64,000 nt of DNA from Minisyncoccota bacterium (GCA_023229825.1 JALNYN010000006.1:11549-75548), one strand, 5' to 3'; shown: positions 41,083 through 50,010, numbered from the stretch's first letter. Notes: a model not told the origin generated them from the letters alone. Made by a program: numbers and translations.

Positions 41083-41757
41083 TCAAGTAGTTAATTTCTT
41101 TCCTACAAGAGCCAAAGCTTTTTCCACTTTTTGCCGTTTTCGGCTCAAGCAAATAGCTTCATCTCCATTATACATACTTTTCAAAATTTTGGAAGAGTCC
41201 GCCTTGGCATACTTCAGCTGGTACACCGACGCAGTTTTACCATGGGTAATATGTCCTTGTATTTTTAAGCGTTTATATATTTCGTTCCTTAACCAATCGA
41301 TATGTTTTTTACTCGCAGATACAAATATTGTATAAAACATGAAACTTGATTTCCAACGCGGATCATAATAGGAATGAAAGGAACCATCTCCATCAAACGA
41401 GCCACGTAAGAAATCAAAAAAATACTCCTCAGGAATTTGTATCTCTCCAATCGTTTTTGACTTGTTTGGAGTAAAACCAATACTCAACAGATATTCATAA
41501 AAAAGTACATCGCAAAATTGGACGAGAAAATATTTCTTTTCGAGTGTAGCTCCGCTCGCCTTTTTCCCAAGTTTATATGTTATGTTAAGGGCTTTTCGAA
41601 AATTTTCCGCTTGTTCACGATCTTTTGAAGTAAATATGATGTGCCTGCCATCGCCAGATAAACATCCATCGCTCGCCAATAGTCCCATTGCGTACGCAAA
41701 ATTCGTCGACCACTTGATCCTTACATTTCCCTTCGGCTTTGGTCCCCTATTCCCCAT
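41083..41757 (-). CDS. LAGLIDADG homing endonuclease
   Basis: A 224-residue protein with the two dodecapeptide motifs of a double-motif LAGLIDADG endonuclease: AYAMGLLASDG at 21-31 and DFLRGSFDGDGSF at 115-127. Both acidic residues that bind the catalytic metal are present. The basic N-terminus (GPKPKGNVRIKW) could contact DNA. These enzymes cut long sites and spread introns or themselves. This one is not inside an intron or intein but ends seven bases before tRNA-Leu, so the tRNA or its flank may be its target. The gene is intact. Confidence 0.88.
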   Translation of the reverse strand: MGNRGPKPKGNVRIKWSTNFAYAMGLLASDGCLSGDGRHIIFTSKDREQAENFRKALNITYKLGKKASGATLEKKYFLVQFCDVLFYEYLLSIGFTPNKSKTIGEIQIPEEYFFDFLRGSFDGDGSFHSYYDPRWKSSFMFYTIFVSASKKHIDWLRNEIYKRLKIQGHITHGKTASVYQLKYAKADSSKILKSMYNGDEAICLSRKRQKVEKALALVGKKLTT

Positions 41758-41821
41758 TTGCTTATTATATCAAAGACATTTCCCTTCCTCAAGTACATAG
41801 CGTATACCAATTAATTTTTAC

Positions 41822-41857
41822 AAAAACACCTCGCAAAAATTTTGCGAGGTGTTTTTT
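41822..41857. terminator. Terminator between rplS and the endonuclease gene
   Basis: CACCTCGCAAAA and TTTTGCGAGGTG arms with A/T runs on both sides; it mainly serves rplS. Confidence 0.8.
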
Positions 41858-41866
41858 GAATATAAT

Positions 41867-42370
41867 TTATTCTTTTTCCTCCGCTTCGGCTTTTGCTTCT
41901 TCCACCTTTCCTTCTTCTTCGGCTTTGGCGTCGTCGGCGATCTCTCTTTCCTCTACATCCATGACATCTTCCTCTTCATCCGGTACGATCGCTCCGGCCA
42001 TACGCTCGTTTCGCATTTTTCTGCGGACCTCGCGGGCGACTTTCTCGCGGATATAATAGAGTTTGGATCGGCGGGTTTTGGTGCGGCGGACGATCTCGAT
42101 CTTGTCGAGAACGGGAGAAAAGAGCGGAAAAATTCTTTCAACACCGACTCCTCCGGTTACTTTTCGAACCGTGAAAGTGGCGCCCGGCTCCGTGCCGTGT
42201 TTTCGTGCCAGTACCAATCCTTCAAAAGCCTGAAGGCGGGTTCGGTCTTTTTTGTCTTTTCCTATTTCCTTGATCTTCACAAACACGCGAACGGTGTCGC
42301 CTGCGCGCATATCAAGTTTTTTCCTTTCGGATATCTTCACTGATGTGAAATTTTTTGCGATCTGTGCCAT
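41867..42370 (-). CDS. rplS: Ribosomal protein L19
   Basis: Large-subunit protein bL19, 167 residues. The usual ~115-residue core is plain: [52 protein letters not shown] and [18 protein letters not shown] ~45-residue Glu/Ala/Asp-rich C-terminal extension follows ([18 protein letters not shown]...), which is unusual for L19 but common as acidic tails in CPR proteins. No trmD or rimM precedes it, unlike the classical operon. Confidence 0.95.
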   Translation of the reverse strand: MAQIAKNFTSVKISERKKLDMRAGDTVRVFVKIKEIGKDKKDRTRLQAFEGLVLARKHGTEPGATFTVRKVTGGVGVERIFPLFSPVLDKIEIVRRTKTRRSKLYYIREKVAREVRRKMRNERMAGAIVPDEEEDVMDVEEREIADDAKAEEEGKVEEAKAEAEEKE

Positions 42371-42493
42371 GTTTTTAATATTTTTTACGGTGACACTAAT
42401 GTAGCATAAAGTTCGATTTTACGCAATAGTTTACGAGTCTGTAAGGTCTATAAAGTCTATAAAGTCACGACACAACGACGACAAGCAACGATT

Positions 42494-43258
42494 TTATTCT
42501 TTAAGAATCTTTTCGGCATTTTTGAAATCTTGAGGCAGCGGCGCTTCGATATGCAGGACTTGATGGGAGGGAGTTACGACATCGATGGAAAACGAGTGAA
42601 GGGCGAGCCGTTTAAAACCGAGGATTTCCTTTCCTTTTGGCGCATAAAGCGTATCGTGAACGACCGGATGTCCGACGGCTTTCATGTGAACTCGAATTTG
42701 ATGGGTACGCCCCGTTTCCGGATACGCTTCGATGTAGGTCGCCTCATTCCCTCTCGCGAGCGTCTTGTAGGTGGTGACCGCTTCCCTTTTGTCTCCGCGA
42801 GCGCCGTACTCAGCCGACCATTTTCGAAAATCATTGCGGCTTCGTCCGATCGGCTTATCGATCACCTGAAGGGCCTCCTTGGCTTCGCCGAAGCCTTTGA
42901 CGAAAACGGGCTTGATGATCCCGTAGACGAAAGCGCGATAGGTTTTTTTTACTCGCCTTTCCTGAAACTGTTTTTTTAAATATTCGAAAGCTTCTGGCGT
43001 CTTGGCGATAAGAATGGCTCCCGAAGTATCCCGATCAAGACGATGGACGATCCCGGGACGCCAAATTATCTCGCCGTTCGTCGCACGCCATGGTTCACCC
43101 ACTTTTTTTATATCCGGATATTTTTCCATCAGCCAGTCGGAGAGCGAGGGTTCTTTTGTTCTTCCATCGGAATGCACAATGAGCCCCGCCGGCTTATAAA
43201 GCGCGAGCAGGGTTTCATCCTCATAAAGGATCTGAATGCCGGGGATCTCTGATCTCAT
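42494..43258 (-). CDS. RluA/RluD-type pseudouridine synthase
   Basis: A 254-residue rRNA or tRNA pseudouridine synthase, RluA family. The catalytic block GIVHRLDRDTSG is at 70-80 with Asp76. YETLLALYKPAG-like (DETLLALYKPAGLIVH) opens the fold, and PETGRTHQIRVHMKAVGHPV is the RNA-binding finger. It lacks the N-terminal S4 domain that RluD often has. Which uridine it modifies cannot be read. It lies between rplS and a leaderless small gene. Confidence 0.92.
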   Translation of the reverse strand: MRSEIPGIQILYEDETLLALYKPAGLIVHSDGRTKEPSLSDWLMEKYPDIKKVGEPWRATNGEIIWRPGIVHRLDRDTSGAILIAKTPEAFEYLKKQFQERRVKKTYRAFVYGIIKPVFVKGFGEAKEALQVIDKPIGRSRNDFRKWSAEYGARGDKREAVTTYKTLARGNEATYIEAYPETGRTHQIRVHMKAVGHPVVHDTLYAPKGKEILGFKRLALHSFSIDVVTPSHQVLHIEAPLPQDFKNAEKILKE

Positions 43259-43272
43259 ATTTTCAGCCTAAC

Positions 43273-43298
43273 AAAAAAGGATGGTTTTATCCATCCTT
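43273..43298 (-). terminator. Terminator of the small leaderless gene
   Basis: GGATGG and CCATCC arms with a six-T run on the minus strand. The gene's TAA stop lies in the loop. Confidence 0.8.
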
Positions 43299-43418
43299 AG
43301 TCTCTTCTTTGGAAAAAAGAGAGCAATAGAGCGTTCTTGAGATCAAGTCAAAAACAAGCAGCGCCTTTGCTTTCAAATCCACGGTTTCAGCACCATTAAC
43401 ATATGATTTTCTTTCCAT
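43287..43418 (-). CDS. 43-residue small protein, probably leaderless
   Basis: MERKSYVNGAETVDLKAKAL..., ending KEETKDG. A perfect-spacing promoter ends six bases before the ATG, so transcription would start at or one base before the start codon and leave no Shine-Dalgarno leader. The stop codon falls inside the loop of the terminator. Complete transcription signals around a 43-codon frame argue that it is a real gene. The product has one moderately hydrophobic helix (AKALLVFDLISRTLY); the function is unknown. Confidence 0.65.
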   Translation of the reverse strand: MERKSYVNGAETVDLKAKALLVFDLISRTLYCSLFSKEETKDG

Positions 43419-43424
43419 ATGTGT

Positions 43425-43453
43425 ATAATAGCATAAACGACGTAATAAGTCAA
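43425..43453 (-). promoter_or_regulatory. Promoter of the leaderless small gene
   Basis: TTGACT (43453-43448), a 17-base spacer ending TGC and TATTAT (43430-43425). Confidence 0.8.
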
Positions 43454-43513
43454 ATTAAGAAAGCGGAAGTACTAAGACGCTTCCCCTTTTCTTATATTGC
43501 CGCACTTTATTTA

Positions 43514-43636
43514 GTCGCCCGGACTGGGGTTGCACCCCGGTCCGAAACCTTTGTAAGAAATCACGGTTTCTCGATAACACTAATTATGGTGAGATACACA
43601 AACGTTTCGGTTCGGGGTACAACCCCGAACCGGCGA
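43514..43636. repeat. MITE-like repeat, copy 2
   Basis: Begins GTCGCCCGGACTGGGGTTGC and ends CCCCGAACCGGCGAC. The terminal GTCGCC(C)GG and CCGGCGAC are inverted repeats. The interior matches copy 1 at 25752-25873 nearly base for base (e.g. TCGATAACACTAATTAT). Confidence 0.8.
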
Positions 43637-43664
43637 CAGGGTTTGAGTATTTAACCATCCAGTT

Positions 43665-44972
43665 TCAATCAGATTTCCTTCCCTTCTCTTTTCCTGAGCC
43701 AGCCCCGTATCCGAGCTCGTCCAAATTTTTCCACACGGCATCTTCCTCCGCAAGCAAAAAACGTTCAACGTGTTCTTGTCTGCCGGGCTGCTCTTCTTTT
43801 GTGTTTGCATAGGCTTCCTTGCCCTTTTCGTCGATCTCCGCTTTGATCCACAGATAGGCAGCTTCTTTTGATACTTTTCCCTGCTCCGCCAATTCACAGA
43901 TCGTTGACCATGTTTCAAAAGGCCCGAGCGCGCGTTTATAAGCGCGTTTGGCTTGCATTGCTTGTTCCACGTCCGCAATATGCAAAACATCGGCAAGGCA
44001 GACGTTGAGTACCAGCGTTCCGATGGAGATAGGTTTGTTGATATCCTTGCTGTCGCGAAGATCATGGGCGCGGTAATTGTGATGGTTTTCGGCAAGTTCG
44101 GCTTCGGTCGCAAAACCCGCTTTTCGCAAAATATCGCCCGATCGTTCTTCGTGCACGCGAATGATGTCGGCCAAGGTACTGTCGGGAGGAAATCCTTTTT
44201 CCGCAAGTTCGTCCGCTTCCCTCTCCGAAAGCGCATACCGCAGAGGAATAATGTCCTTTGCGCGGAAATTCTTTTCTTTCATGAGAGCGGCGATCTTTTC
44301 CTCAAAATCTGCGCGTCCTTCTGACCCCTGAAACATTTGATCCGCGTCGACGCCGAGCGTTTCGGAAAGCGTTTGAGAAAGCGAAGCATCACCCAAACCG
44401 ATGCGCAAACTGATAATGTGTTTCCAGTCTTCGTCGGTGGTACGATTCATAAGTACCGAGGGAGGCACGTCCATCTTTCCGATGTCATGATGAAGGGCTG
44501 CGCGCAAAAAATGTTCTTTAAGAACTCCTTCGTGCTCGAACACCTCATCGAGCGACAAGCCGTATCCCGCTTCGTACTCGTTGCCTTCCACGTTCTTTTT
44601 TTTGACGGGGACGAATGCCGCCTTTTCCAAGTGATCATGAGCGAGATTGAATACGCGTATTTCGTGCTCGACCGTTTCGGGATCAAAAATGTCCATGGAA
44701 GCGATCAACTGCCAATCTTCATCGGTCAAAAATTTGGCGGACGCCAAACCGCTCTCGTAGTGAGGCGAATCTTCTTCCAGATATTTCTTTTTTGTTTCTT
44801 GAATGACAGTCTCAAGAAGACCTTCTTCTTTAAGAATGGCGATGGCCTTATCGTAACCTCCTTCCTTTACTATATTCCGAGCTCTTTCCATGCGTTCCCG
44901 ACCTTTCTCGGCGGGTCTCGGATCAGGGATCCGTTCTGCTGATTCTGTTGAAAAATCTTCTTGTCTGGACAT
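43665..44972 (-). CDS. HD-domain hypothetical protein
   Basis: A 435-residue cytoplasmic protein. The HD metal motif is in FLRAALHHDIGKMDVPPSVLMN near 168-190, preceded by a His in HEGVLKEHF. HHDIGKxDVP is the HD-GYP-like form, although the GYP part is not seen. HD domains hydrolyse nucleotides or cyclic dinucleotides. The C-terminal part is long and helical, with ENHHNYRAHDLRDSKDINKP near 300-320. It follows galU by nine bases on the same strand, so the two share a transcript. Confidence 0.75.
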   Translation of the reverse strand: MSRQEDFSTESAERIPDPRPAEKGRERMERARNIVKEGGYDKAIAILKEEGLLETVIQETKKKYLEEDSPHYESGLASAKFLTDEDWQLIASMDIFDPETVEHEIRVFNLAHDHLEKAAFVPVKKKNVEGNEYEAGYGLSLDEVFEHEGVLKEHFLRAALHHDIGKMDVPPSVLMNRTTDEDWKHIISLRIGLGDASLSQTLSETLGVDADQMFQGSEGRADFEEKIAALMKEKNFRAKDIIPLRYALSEREADELAEKGFPPDSTLADIIRVHEERSGDILRKAGFATEAELAENHHNYRAHDLRDSKDINKPISIGTLVLNVCLADVLHIADVEQAMQAKRAYKRALGPFETWSTICELAEQGKVSKEAAYLWIKAEIDEKGKEAYANTKEEQPGRQEHVERFLLAEEDAVWKNLDELGYGAGSGKEKGRKSD

Positions 44973-44981
44973 GTGATTGGT

Positions 44982-45863
44982 TTATTTTATCTGCAAATTT
45001 CGAATATATTCGCGAAGTTTTTCGCCGATCTCGGGGTGCTTCATTCCGAGATGTATCGTCGCTTTTACGAAATTGAATTTGTCTCCCGTATCGAGCCATT
45101 CCCCGTCGAGCATGCAGCCGTAGAGCGGCTTGCCTTCTTGCAGCATGGCATCAAACACATCGGCGAGCCGCTGTTCTCCCGACTTCCATTCTTTGAGTTT
45201 TCCGAGGCGTTTGAAAACTTCGGGAGTGAGGATATATTTTCCGGGGACGACGATATTTGACGGCGCTTCCTCTTTTTTCGGCTTCTCGACAAAACTTTTT
45301 ATTTTCCAGATCTTTTTGTCCACCTGTTTGCCGTCGATCACGCCGAATTTTGAAACCTCGTTCATCGGAACTTCCGCCAGGCCGATGATCGGAGCGTTAT
45401 AGGTATCATAGGCTTTGATGAGCTGTTTTGAGTTGGGTGTTTTGCTGTCATACAGACAATCGCCGAAAACCACGATCACCGCTTCGTCTTTGCCGATTAA
45501 ATGCGCCGCCTGATTGATCGCGTCGCCGTCGCCCTTCGCGGTTTTCTGCCGTACAAACGTAAACCTCGCCAGATTGGGAATGTCCTGCACCGCTTTCACA
45601 AGCTCATGTTTTTGTTTCTGGACCAGCGTATCTTCGAGTTCGTATGAAATATCGAAATGATCCTCGATGGCGCGTTTGCCGCGTCCTGTGACGAAGATTA
45701 TGTCCTCGATCCCCGACGCAACCAGTTCTTCCACAATATATTGAACGACGGGCTTATCGACGACCGGAAGCATTTCTTTCGGCTGAGCTTTGGTGGCAGG
45801 AAGAAATCTTGTACCGAATCCAGCTACCGGCAATATCGCTTTACGTATTGTATTTTTTGCCAT
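44982..45863 (-). CDS. galU: UTP-glucose-1-phosphate uridylyltransferase
   Basis: A 293-residue GalU that makes UDP-glucose from UTP and glucose-1-phosphate. The nucleotidyltransferase signature KAILPVAGFGTRFLPATKAQPKEML is at 8-32. VDKPVVQYIVEE, the FVRQKTAKGDGDAI uridine-binding block, VFGDCLYD and SFVEKPKKEEAPSN are all in place. UDP-glucose feeds surface polysaccharide or glycolipid synthesis. The phosphomannomutase gene diverges on the other side, which makes a sugar-activation neighbourhood. Confidence 0.95.
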   Translation of the reverse strand: MAKNTIRKAILPVAGFGTRFLPATKAQPKEMLPVVDKPVVQYIVEELVASGIEDIIFVTGRGKRAIEDHFDISYELEDTLVQKQKHELVKAVQDIPNLARFTFVRQKTAKGDGDAINQAAHLIGKDEAVIVVFGDCLYDSKTPNSKQLIKAYDTYNAPIIGLAEVPMNEVSKFGVIDGKQVDKKIWKIKSFVEKPKKEEAPSNIVVPGKYILTPEVFKRLGKLKEWKSGEQRLADVFDAMLQEGKPLYGCMLDGEWLDTGDKFNFVKATIHLGMKHPEIGEKLREYIRNLQIK

Positions 45864-45939
45864 ACAAAAAAAGATACGAATAATATACTTAAATCATATC
45901 TCCTTTTTTCGACAAAGAAAAGGAGTTGATATGCCATTT

Positions 45940-45972
45940 ATTCCTGATACTGATACTTTCCCCTGATACTTC
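45940..45972. repeat. TATCAG repeat
   Basis: TTCCTGATACTGATACTTTC followed by CCCTGATACTTC, between the divergent galU and phosphomannomutase genes, where it overlaps the promoter zone. Confidence 0.7.
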
Positions 45973-45993
45973 ATAATGCTATACTGTATCTCT

Positions 45994-47373
45994 ATGAACA
46001 CAAAAATATTCAAAGCATACGATGTCCGGGGTATATATCCCGATGAGCTGGATGAAAGAGCCGCTTATTCGATCGGCCGCGCCGCGGCGGTATACCTGAA
46101 AGCGAAAAATATTGCTGTCGGACGCGATACGCGCCCGTCTTCAAACGTGCTCTTCACAGCACTCTGCAAAGGAATCAGCGAGGGAGGATCTAATGTTCTG
46201 GACCTCGGTCCGGCACAGACCCCGCTCGTCTATTTTACTTCGCGCCAATCGGGAGTTGACGGCAGCGTTACCATAACGGCTTCTCACAATCCGGTGAATT
46301 GGAACGGGTTTAAGATCACAAAAAGCGATGCGATCCCGATCGGCGAAGATACCGGGCTCAAAGACATTCAGGCTTTAGCGGAAAAAGGTGAATGGAAAAG
46401 ACTCCTGATACACGGTATGAACATACCGACTGATGTCAGAGGCCGATATGAAGACCGAATCGCTTCGTTCTGGGACCTCGGAGATAAAAAATATAAAGTG
46501 GTGATCGATGCGGCGAATGCCATGGGTATCCTTGAGCTTCCCATTTACAAAAAATCCGGCGGAAAGGTCTCATTTTCAACCATAAATTGCGATCCGGATC
46601 ATCCGTTCGAATGTCATGAAGCCAACCCTCAAAAAACGGAAACACTGGAAGAGCTTCGAAAAAAAGTTACGGAAGAAGGCGCAGATCTCGGGATCGCCTA
46701 CGATGGAGATGCCGATCGCATCGGTTTCGTGGACGAAACGGGGGCAGCTGTTCCGATGGATCTCATAACCGGTCTTATCAGCGCTCCGGTGCTTGTAAAA
46801 TACCCGAAGGCGGTTATCTATTACGATCTCCGGTCTTCAATGAGCGTTAAAGAAGAGATCGAGAAAAATGGCGGGATCGCAAAAGAATGCATGGTCGGAC
46901 ATGCCAAAATAAAAAAGCAGATGCGCGGCGACACCGCCGCCATGGCGGGAGAGCTTTCCGGACACTATTATTTCCGCGAGAATTCTTTTGCTGAAATGAG
47001 CACGCTCGCGGCGATCTTCCTTATGAATCATATGGCAAAGACGGGAAAGAAACTTTCCGAACTCATCGCGGAAATTAAAAAATATCATCATTCTGGCGAA
47101 GTAAACAGCACCGTGGCGGACGCGCCCGGGATCATGGCGAAACTGAAAGAGAAGTACAAAGACGGCGCGCTCATCGAAATTGACGGGATCAAGATATCAT
47201 ATCCGGACCCTTCCGGAGGTACTCTCTGGTGGTTTAATGTCCGATCATCCAACACGGAACCCCTCTTGCGTTTGAACGTCGAAGCAAAGACGAAAGAAAT
47301 GATGGAAGAAAAAAGGGCCGAATTACTGTCCGTGATAAACGGCGCACCGACCGCTCAAGCGGCACAAGCATAA
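45994..47373 (+). CDS. manB: Phosphomannomutase/phosphoglucomutase
   Basis: A 459-residue alpha-D-phosphohexomutase. The four-domain landmarks are FKAYDVRGIYPDELDE at the N-terminus, the phosphoserine loop VTITASHNPVNWNGFKI near 95, the metal loop AYDGDADRIGFVDE near 240, and the sugar-binding GELSGHYYFRE near 315. The final phosphate-binding block is RSSNTEPLLRLNVEA. It interconverts mannose or glucose 6- and 1-phosphates and fits with galU next door. The ATG at 45994 starts at the conserved end; a TATACTG-type -10 lies about 16 bases upstream. Confidence 0.94.
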   Translation: MNTKIFKAYDVRGIYPDELDERAAYSIGRAAAVYLKAKNIAVGRDTRPSSNVLFTALCKGISEGGSNVLDLGPAQTPLVYFTSRQSGVDGSVTITASHNPVNWNGFKITKSDAIPIGEDTGLKDIQALAEKGEWKRLLIHGMNIPTDVRGRYEDRIASFWDLGDKKYKVVIDAANAMGILELPIYKKSGGKVSFSTINCDPDHPFECHEANPQKTETLEELRKKVTEEGADLGIAYDGDADRIGFVDETGAAVPMDLITGLISAPVLVKYPKAVIYYDLRSSMSVKEEIEKNGGIAKECMVGHAKIKKQMRGDTAAMAGELSGHYYFRENSFAEMSTLAAIFLMNHMAKTGKKLSELIAEIKKYHHSGEVNSTVADAPGIMAKLKEKYKDGALIEIDGIKISYPDPSGGTLWWFNVRSSNTEPLLRLNVEAKTKEMMEEKRAELLSVINGAPTAQAAQA

Positions 47374-47412
47374 CTTCAGATTTTTTACATTTAATTTTGT
47401 TTCATTTGATCT

Positions 47413-48336
47413 ATGGAAATCTTTTCTGCTATTCTTATTATCATAGGGCTCGCTTTATTCGAAGGAATAAGCAGCTTCGATAATGCGATCATCAATGCCG
47501 ATGTGTTGCAAACGGTCGGAAAAAAGGCGCGCAGATGGTTTCTGACATGGGGACTTTTCTTCGGCGTTTTTGTGGTACGAGGCGTGCTGCCGTGGCTGAT
47601 CCTTTGGCTCGCAACTCCGGGAGTCGGCCCGGCCGAAACGTTTTTCGCGATGTTTCAAAACAACACATCGGCAAAAGCGGCCATCGAAACGGCGGCTCCG
47701 ATACTGCTTGCCGGCGGAGGAATTTTTCTGCTCTTCTTGTTTCTGCATTGGCTCTTTCTTGAGCAGAAAAGTTACGGACTTCCCGGAGAAAAATTCTTCC
47801 ATACGAATGGATTGTGGTTTTATGCCGTGGTATCGATCATCCTCTCGGGTATCGTATGGTTTGCGATAAAGATCAATCCCATGATGGCTTTCGGGGCGGT
47901 TGTCGGCTCATCGGCGTTCTTCATCACTCACGGATTCAAACAGCAGGCCGAAAAAGGCGAAGAAGAGCTGCTGCGAAATAAAGGGTCGCTTTCCGATGTC
48001 AGCAAGATCGTATATTTGGAGGTGATCGATTCCACTTTTTCCATCGATGGCGTTTTGGGAGCTTTTGCTTTTACCTTCTCTATTCCCCTCATTCTTCTCG
48101 GCAACGGCTTTGGCGCGCTCATCGTTCGATATTTTACGGTAAACAATATTGAGAATGTGAAAAAATACATCTACCTGAAGAACGGTGCGATGTATTCCGT
48201 GCTTTTTCTCGGACTTATCATGACAAGCGAGGCATTTGGAATTCATGTCCCGCCTTGGCTCGCGCCGATAACGACCTTCGGGTCCATCGGATGGTTTTTC
48301 CTGAAATCAAAAAGAGAGCTGTCCCTCGCTCAATAA
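47413..48336 (+). CDS. DUF475 (TerC-like) integral membrane protein
   Basis: A 307-residue protein with about eight membrane helices, of the DUF475 family related to TerC. The two acidic membrane motifs are FEGISSFDNAIINADVL near 17-33 and EVIDSTFSIDGVLGAFAF near 200-217, which resemble the TerC (D/E)xxFSxDN(S/A) sites. TerC-type proteins are linked to metal efflux or metalation of exported enzymes. The gene is 39 bases after manB on the same strand and may be co-transcribed. Confidence 0.88.
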   Translation: MEIFSAILIIIGLALFEGISSFDNAIINADVLQTVGKKARRWFLTWGLFFGVFVVRGVLPWLILWLATPGVGPAETFFAMFQNNTSAKAAIETAAPILLAGGGIFLLFLFLHWLFLEQKSYGLPGEKFFHTNGLWFYAVVSIILSGIVWFAIKINPMMAFGAVVGSSAFFITHGFKQQAEKGEEELLRNKGSLSDVSKIVYLEVIDSTFSIDGVLGAFAFTFSIPLILLGNGFGALIVRYFTVNNIENVKKYIYLKNGAMYSVLFLGLIMTSEAFGIHVPPWLAPITTFGSIGWFFLKSKRELSLAQ

Positions 48337-48372
48337 TCGTTTAACACACCAAAACGACGTATCTGGGGGAGG

Positions 48373-49725
48373 TTATTTATATTGCGAGCGGACATATTGT
48401 ATGATCTCCGCCGCTTCCTCTTTCGCATTCATTGAGTTGCCGAGGTAAACAAAAATTGGGCGAGTTTCCATTTTCACTCGTATTTCAAATACGCCGAAAA
48501 AACTCTGGCTTCCATTCGCGTGGGTGATGGCTTTTCCTCCGACAAAATCAGGATCTCCCTCAAAGAGATTGCGATTCGGTATGTCGGCAAACTCAGATTT
48601 GGAATAGGCGCTGTTCGTTCTTCTTCCGGCACTGATATCAAAAATGAATCTTCGATTGTGATAAATATATTTCGAGAGATAAAAAAGATCTTCCGGGCTC
48701 GTATAAGAGGAATCGTTCAAAAAAGAGAACACGGTATCTTTCATGCCGAGGGCCCCCGCTTTTTCTTTCATAAGCGAAACGAATCTTTTTTCCGTAAGAT
48801 AATTGGCAAAAATTCGGATCGGTGCAGGATCGGATTGCCGGAGCGAAAGGTGAAGCAGATCGAACGGCGTCGTGATCTCTCCTTGGTGCAGGCGGCTGCT
48901 TGAAACGCCTTCATACGCGTCCGCATTCAGGGAGATATTTTTTTCGATATTGATATAGTCAGTAGCGACCAGCGCACCAAGAACGGTATCGAAGGATGAT
49001 AAGGGAATTCGCTCCGACTGCCCTTTTCCTAAAAATACGAAGTTGTTACCGATGTCGGCGGCCAAATATTTTTCAGCCGTCATTTCGGGTACGCTGGACT
49101 GGTAGACAAAAGTGTCGGGAGAGAACTCCTCTTTGAAAACAAGGACCGGCATTCCGACCGTCGCCATTTCAAAAAGGGCTTGCGCGCTTTCATCAGAAAG
49201 ACGGATGCAGCCTCCGGAATATGTTGAGGCAACCGGCGTGCCGTCTGAATAGTAAGGCCAGCCGTGGATAAAAAAGTTGCCTTGAAACGCCATACTCCAA
49301 GGCTGGTATACGTGTCCGAACGTGGAAAAATGATTCTTCTCCTTGCTCGCGATCTTATAAATTCCGGCCGGAGTTTCCCACCAGGAGCCTTCCTTCCCCT
49401 TCGTGAGGATCGGAAATTCGGCTACAGACACGCCCGCTTTGTATACGTAAAGTTTCATCTGTGAAAGATCCGCTTCGATGAAGCTCGTCTTTTGTTCCAG
49501 CATATCGCCCCTAACTTTTTTAAAGAAATCCGGATCGGAAAGCGCCGGCTGTTCTCCATAGGAAAAAACCGGGACGCTTTTTTTCTCGGCCGATGGCAGC
49601 GATAAAGAATAATTGAGCACCGTCGGACGCGCGGAAGCAAAGATCGCAAACATCCCAAGGCCCATGCCAACGACAAGGAACGCGACTGCCCAAAATGGAA
49701 GAGGAAAAGTGAGAAACTTCTTCAT
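48373..49725 (-). CDS. L,D-transpeptidase fused to a degenerate S11-like domain
   Basis: A 450-residue membrane-anchored cell-wall enzyme. An N-terminal membrane helix (AVAFLVVGMGLGMFAIFA) precedes a YkuD domain at about 80-200 with HGWPYYSDG (His154) and the active-site SGGCIRLSDESA (Cys173). The 3-3 cross-linking chemistry should therefore be intact. Residues about 215-450 have the order of a D-Ala-D-Ala carboxypeptidase (S11) domain, but SxxK reads SSFD near 243, SxN reads SDP near 298 and KTG is lost. This half is probably a non-catalytic binding module. The ATG at 49725 follows TATTATATAG with no Shine-Dalgarno. Confidence 0.82.
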   Translation of the reverse strand: MKKFLTFPLPFWAVAFLVVGMGLGMFAIFASARPTVLNYSLSLPSAEKKSVPVFSYGEQPALSDPDFFKKVRGDMLEQKTSFIEADLSQMKLYVYKAGVSVAEFPILTKGKEGSWWETPAGIYKIASKEKNHFSTFGHVYQPWSMAFQGNFFIHGWPYYSDGTPVASTYSGGCIRLSDESAQALFEMATVGMPVLVFKEEFSPDTFVYQSSVPEMTAEKYLAADIGNNFVFLGKGQSERIPLSSFDTVLGALVATDYINIEKNISLNADAYEGVSSSRLHQGEITTPFDLLHLSLRQSDPAPIRIFANYLTEKRFVSLMKEKAGALGMKDTVFSFLNDSSYTSPEDLFYLSKYIYHNRRFIFDISAGRRTNSAYSKSEFADIPNRNLFEGDPDFVGGKAITHANGSQSFFGVFEIRVKMETRPIFVYLGNSMNAKEEAAEIIQYVRSQYK

Positions 49726-49820
49726 GACTATATAATAACACGAGAGTGGTAAAAATATAATCGACAAAAAAAGAAAACCGAAAAATTTCAAAAATATCTG
49801 TTCATTTCATTCCAAACTCG

Positions 49821-49860
49821 TCGGTTGTAAATTCTAGCATATGCTAGAATTTACAACCGA
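49821..49860. repeat. Perfect 40-bp palindrome
   Basis: TCGGTTGTAAATTCTAGCAT joined to its exact complement without a loop, followed by a six-T run on the plus strand. It lies between the L,D-transpeptidase promoter and tRNA-Val. Confidence 0.85.
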
Positions 49861-49976
49861 TTTTTTATTCCTACAATAAAGGAAATTTTATCGATGGATG
49901 CAAATTTGCGCATGTGAATAAAAATTTACATCCATATTTTAGTAAGTGAGCCGCGCCGTCTTTTGCTTATCACACG

Positions 49977-50005
49977 CAAAAAAAATCACCCTTCGGGATG
50001 ATTTT
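49977..50005 (-). terminator. Terminator of tRNA-Val
   Basis: AAATCATCCC-GAA-GGGTGATTT with an eight-T run, directly after the tRNA. Confidence 0.85.
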
Positions 50006-50010
50006 ATTTG

